IMG/VR virus record: IMGVR_UViG_3300004097_000021
Location: 1-34,929 of that record
Source: a virus
Strand: one strand, 5' to 3'
Length of the DNA stretch: 34,929 bases
In this document: positions 31,500-34,929 of the stretch, one piece after another
How the letters are laid out: each line of letters begins with the position of its first letter
Numbering within the stretch: position 1 is the first letter of the stretch
Position numbers and translations under genes: made by a program
The notes under the pieces: model-generated
Databases searched by the model: none
What the model was told of the DNA's origin: nothing
The model's input: only the letters and a program-made list of their open reading frames with translations

Positions 31500-32003
31500 A
31501 TGTCTAATTTTGTATATTTGAATGGAGTTATAGTAGATGAAGCTACAGCTTTCGCAGGCGGTGGCGGCGGTGGAGGAACAGGTGGTCTTGTCCAGTTTAC
31601 TAGAGATGGCGCAACAACAACTGTATTACAAGATACCGTAACGCCAGCGAACGATATACCACTGCCAGTAGCAGTAGTAAGTGGTGGAACAGTCAACAGA
31701 AGTGTTGTAGATTTTATTGCTACTCCGATTGATTCCTCTGTAACAAATATACCAGCTTCAGCTAGTCCGCCTTTAGGGATACATACTTTAGCAGCAGACA
31801 TAGTTAAGATCCAAGTAATAGAGGATATCGGCGAGTTTATGGCCCTTTACGATGATGCAGCAGGGACGAACCGTATCTGTAATTTGCCTCTAGGTGGTGG
31901 AGTCGTGGAGGTTGTTAGGCCAGCAGGGACTGGTATTTTTATAAGATCCCTTTTTAATACTGCAATTAATAGCGGTACAATTGTAATGAATTTTGTGGGG
32001 TGA
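31500..32003 (+). CDS. Fibre-base or fibre-associated protein with Gly hinge
   Basis: 167 residues, start codon directly after the previous stop. A short N-terminal segment (MSNFVYLNGVIVDEATAF) is followed by a Gly-rich hinge (AGGGGGGGTGGLVQF) and a beta-rich body (TTVLQDTVTPANDIPLPVAVV, ...) ending IVMNFVG. The hinge and beta composition fit proteins that link fibres to the tail. It lies directly before a fibre gene, two bases away. No named family recognised. Confidence 0.6.
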   Translation: MSNFVYLNGVIVDEATAFAGGGGGGGTGGLVQFTRDGATTTVLQDTVTPANDIPLPVAVVSGGTVNRSVVDFIATPIDSSVTNIPASASPPLGIHTLAADIVKIQVIEDIGEFMALYDDAAGTNRICNLPLGGGVVEVVRPAGTGIFIRSLFNTAINSGTIVMNFVG

Positions 32004-32005
32004 TA

Positions 32006-34929
32006 ATGCGTAATCTATTAATTTTTATCTTTATGTTTCTCTCATTTCACATAAAAGGCAATGCTCAAAACGCTGCAATATTTAGCGGTGATGGGGTCAA
32101 GCTTTTAAAAAATACGCTAAAGTTTAAAGATACAGATGGTGGTATCAGGTTTGAATCTGGAGGCCTCGAAACTACTGTTGATGGTGGAACTACATGGACT
32201 CCTCTTGGTGGCGGTGGTACTAGCTCAAGTTCTCTCCAATTAGTTGATGCCGATGGTGATAGTACGGCGGATTTTTTTGCTGATGATGCTTTTTTTATTA
32301 AGCTTGTTAATCAATCAGATTTTACTTTTAAAGTCGATGGACTTTTCACAACTCTAACAAACGTCTTCAAGATAGATACTACTAATAATTTCCTGCCGCT
32401 AATAAACCCTATTTTAACTAATACATCTGGTAGCGAAGATCAGGTTGAAACTTATTTAAAATTTGAACATAAAATGGATGTCTCATCTACTCCAACAGTT
32501 GGTTTTGGTGCGGAACAGTCAGTTTGGCTTGAAAATTCAGTTAATCTATTAGAACACGCTTCAAAGATTGAAACTAAATGGACAGACGTTACCAATACTG
32601 GTGAAGATGCTGTCCTTACATTTTCGGTATTTACGAATGGAATACCTGATCCAGTTGAACATATTAAACTTGAGAATAATGAGCTTCATTTACTATCTAG
32701 GGCCGGTGTTGAAGGGAAGGTAGTTTTCCATGAACAAGGTACAAATGGAACTGATACTTTTACTATTTCTGCTCCAGCTTTAGGGCAAAGTAAAGCATAC
32801 ACATTACCGAACCAAGAACCCGCCGCCCTTGTTCCACAGTCTCTTTTAGCTGTCACACCAACAGGCGTAATGAGTTGGGTTGATCCTGCTTCTTTAGGCA
32901 CTAGCACTGATGGAGATGCAATCCATGACAATGTTAGTGGTGAAATATTAGCTATAGCGACAAAGACTGCATTAGAAGGGAATGATCTAGTTATTATCGA
33001 GGATTCTGCCACTACATTTAGTAAAAAAGGAACAAGTCTTGAAAATATAAAACTTTTTACTTTAGATAGTTTAATAGATGGTCAAGTATTAGACTCTACG
33101 CCTGATCCTGCAAATGATACCGTTCTTACTTGGGATTCTGATGCCTCATCATTTAAAAAAGTTTTAATTCAAGATTTAAGTGGCGGCGCTAATGATCCTA
33201 CTAGAATAAATGATGGCGATAACGACACATTTGTAGATACTGACCAATTAACTAATACCATTAATATGGGCGCTCTCCAAATAGTGATGAGTGTTGGAGG
33301 TAGAAATGCAGTCTACGATGATCTAGGTAACTTTACACTTTATGGTCTGCCAGGTGATCTTTTAGATAGAGGGTCGCTTGTTCTTGTTGAGCCTGATCTC
33401 AATGGTTCTAATAGGATCTCGCTAACGGCCCCTTTATTTGTAGATAATGATTATAAAATATGGTTACCTGAAAACGAAGGTGTTGCGGGCCAATTCCTTT
33501 CTGCTAATAATGTTTTTACTGACGGATCTACACAAGCAGTTAGCCTAGGTTGGACAAATCCTTTTAGAATACAAGATGGGGATAACACTACATTTGTAGA
33601 TACCACTGCCTCATTAGATACTATAAATATGCAGGCTGGTAACGGTATCAATGACTCAACTGTAACACTTACTAACTCTGCTCTTACTGTCAATGCCGCT
33701 TATGTAGCTATGGTAACAGATAACCATGTTGTCTCTATTAGAGAGGACTTATTTACTGGTAAAGGTTATGCAGCTTTATATGCTAATTTTCCTTTGGGTG
33801 ATCCAAAACTAGATACAGAAGTAATGGAGTTAAGGTTTTACGGGCCTTTTAATGATGGTAGTAATTATGTTGGACTTGAAGCTCCTGATGATTTAACGGC
33901 TACTTATACACTAAAACTTCCAACGACTGCCCCAGCAGATAATCTTGTATTAAAAGCTACAGGTACTGAAGGTCAGCTTGCATGGGGTGCTGGTAGCTCT
34001 GTTTCTATTCAAAATGTGACAGCGTATCCAACTAGTTCTACAGATGCTCTTGCTACAGATGTTGGGCTAATATCTTTTGATGATGGATTAGCAGCGTCTG
34101 GCAGTAACGCAGTTATTTCTGTTAAGCTTGATATGGACGATTTTCCTGAGCAGACAGATACTAACCTTATTTTACCTAGTTATAAAATTCTTATGGATAA
34201 TGGTGTATCGCCACAGTTAATTAACTTATCTAATATTCCAAATTTAGGGAAACCAAGTATTTATGATAATGGTGTTCTTGTTACTACTTATGCTGATGCA
34301 CTAGACTTTAAAAATGGGATAATAGCTAGTGATGCGACTGTTACAGATACGCCTTATATATATATTGACCACAATTTAGACCTCATTGCTTCAGATGGAA
34401 CTGACTCAAACGGATCTTTATCTATTTACGACGGAACTGGAAATGGAAATAATAAAGTAACAATAGGTGTAGTTGATGACGTTTCTGCCGATCAAACAAT
34501 ACTTTTCGGCGGAGATACACCTTTTGATAATCAATCAATGGTTATAAACTCAGATGGAACTGTTCGATATGAGTATGGTGCATTTCAAATCGGCTGCGAT
34601 ATGGAGGAAAGACTCGACAACAATGTAGACGGTCAAGTAGGTGTTGGTGACGGAAATGCAGCTTCGGAATACGATGTAAGAAAGTTTTCTAGTAAAGTTG
34701 GAAATTGTAGCTGGCTAACAGAGGGAACGAAAACAGCTAATACTGACTACGCACAAGACGAATATTGGGAAAGCTTTTTTCTACCTTTTGGAATCTATAG
34801 AATTACTTGTGAGACAGATGTTTGGAATCAAAGTGGTACAAATTCTCTTTATATGCACTATGCTCTTTATGCTCCTAGTGCTGACCAGTTTTCTACAACT
34901 TGCTCTACGGTTCAAAGACTATATGCAGG
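32006..34929 (+). CDS. Second tail fibre-like protein, 3' end cut, with predicted signal peptide
   Basis: The frame is open from ATG at 32006 to the end of the window (974 codons plus two bases). It begins MRNLLIFIFMFLSFHIKGNA, which reads as a Sec signal peptide with cleavage after GNA, unusual for a phage fibre. The body is a fibre: DADGDST.., AIHDNVSGEI...DLVIIEDSA, two copies of INDGDNDTFVDT-like segments (about 33207 and 33573), and ILESD-type linkers. Related segments occur in the fibre at 1-3434. The last ~100 residues contain several cysteines and aromatic strands (GNCSWLTEG, FGIYRITCETD), probably the start of the tip. A surface adhesin of bacterial origin is an alternative. Confidence 0.75.
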   Translation, partial: MRNLLIFIFMFLSFHIKGNAQNAAIFSGDGVKLLKNTLKFKDTDGGIRFESGGLETTVDGGTTWTPLGGGGTSSSSLQLVDADGDSTADFFADDAFFIKLVNQSDFTFKVDGLFTTLTNVFKIDTTNNFLPLINPILTNTSGSEDQVETYLKFEHKMDVSSTPTVGFGAEQSVWLENSVNLLEHASKIETKWTDVTNTGEDAVLTFSVFTNGIPDPVEHIKLENNELHLLSRAGVEGKVVFHEQGTNGTDTFTISAPALGQSKAYTLPNQEPAALVPQSLLAVTPTGVMSWVDPASLGTSTDGDAIHDNVSGEILAIATKTALEGNDLVIIEDSATTFSKKGTSLENIKLFTLDSLIDGQVLDSTPDPANDTVLTWDSDASSFKKVLIQDLSGGANDPTRINDGDNDTFVDTDQLTNTINMGALQIVMSVGGRNAVYDDLGNFTLYGLPGDLLDRGSLVLVEPDLNGSNRISLTAPLFVDNDYKIWLPENEGVAGQFLSANNVFTDGSTQAVSLGWTNPFRIQDGDNTTFVDTTASLDTINMQAGNGINDSTVTLTNSALTVNAAYVAMVTDNHVVSIREDLFTGKGYAALYANFPLGDPKLDTEVMELRFYGPFNDGSNYVGLEAPDDLTATYTLKLPTTAPADNLVLKATGTEGQLAWGAGSSVSIQNVTAYPTSSTDALATDVGLISFDDGLAASGSNAVISVKLDMDDFPEQTDTNLILPSYKILMDNGVSPQLINLSNIPNLGKPSIYDNGVLVTTYADALDFKNGIIASDATVTDTPYIYIDHNLDLIASDGTDSNGSLSIYDGTGNGNNKVTIGVVDDVSADQTILFGGDTPFDNQSMVINSDGTVRYEYGAFQIGCDMEERLDNNVDGQVGVGDGNAASEYDVRKFSSKVGNCSWLTEGTKTANTDYAQDEYWESFFLPFGIYRITCETDVWNQSGTNSLYMHYALYAPSADQFSTTCSTVQRLYA

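Noticed and set aside
31382-31801. 139-codon - strand frame opposite the fibre-base genes
   Set aside because: It is antisense to two well-supported + strand genes with proper ribosome-binding sites and has the composition of a shadow frame.

Overview
The window is most of the morphogenesis module and part of the early module of an AT-rich, tailed double-stranded DNA phage, probably of podovirus type. Portal, scaffold, major capsid protein, an adaptor, a 1101-residue nozzle-like protein and three large ejection-type proteins are present. No tape measure, sheath or baseplate is seen. Signal peptides and lipoboxes on several small proteins point to a Gram-negative host; the host itself cannot be named. 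Both ends cut through tail-fibre genes, and no polymerase, primase, endolysin or integrase is visible, so this is part of a larger genome.

Layout. (1) 1-4362, + strand: the 3' part of a repeat-built tail fibre, then four small genes, the last a lipoprotein. (2) 4520-8124, - strand: an early operon read right to left: RecE-like PD-(D/E)XK exonuclease, NUMOD4/HNH homing endonuclease, ERF single-strand annealing protein, a possible helicase-loader-like zinc protein, a duplicated zinc-ribbon protein, a CsrA-like RNA-binding protein, an unknown protein, and three tiny exported or membrane proteins (lipoprotein, 35-residue membrane peptide, secreted protein), two of them shorter than 50 residues. 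(3) 8125-8772: a non-coding control region with an early promoter and several GC-rich hairpins. (4) 8773-9180: a + strand PD-(D/E)XK nuclease ending at a bidirectional terminator, then three small - strand genes (9234-9963), two with zinc ribbons. (5) 10064-13208, + strand: HTH protein, small terminase, GNAT-like protein, SAP-motif protein, large terminase and a small gene. (6) 13352-16031: six small to medium, very basic proteins, several sharing an F-K-x-A-L-x-K/R-K/R N-terminus and one carrying a HELDH zinc-protease motif. (7) 16031-32003: portal, scaffold, capsid, decoration-like protein, adaptor, nozzle, ejection proteins and fibre-base proteins. (8) 32006 to the end: a second fibre gene that starts with an apparent signal peptide.

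The most interesting signal is regulatory. Four - strand early genes (starts at 6143, 9449, 9630 and 9963) have the Shine-Dalgarno sequence inside an identical six-base loop, TAGGAG, closed by stems whose sequence differs but whose pairing is kept, with the ATG directly after or one base after the stem. GGA in a hexaloop over the ribosome-binding site is the classic CsrA target, and a CsrA-like gene lies in the same early operon (5279-5455). I infer a phage-encoded post-transcriptional switch over a small regulon made mostly of zinc-ribbon proteins. The match is structural and no binding has been shown.
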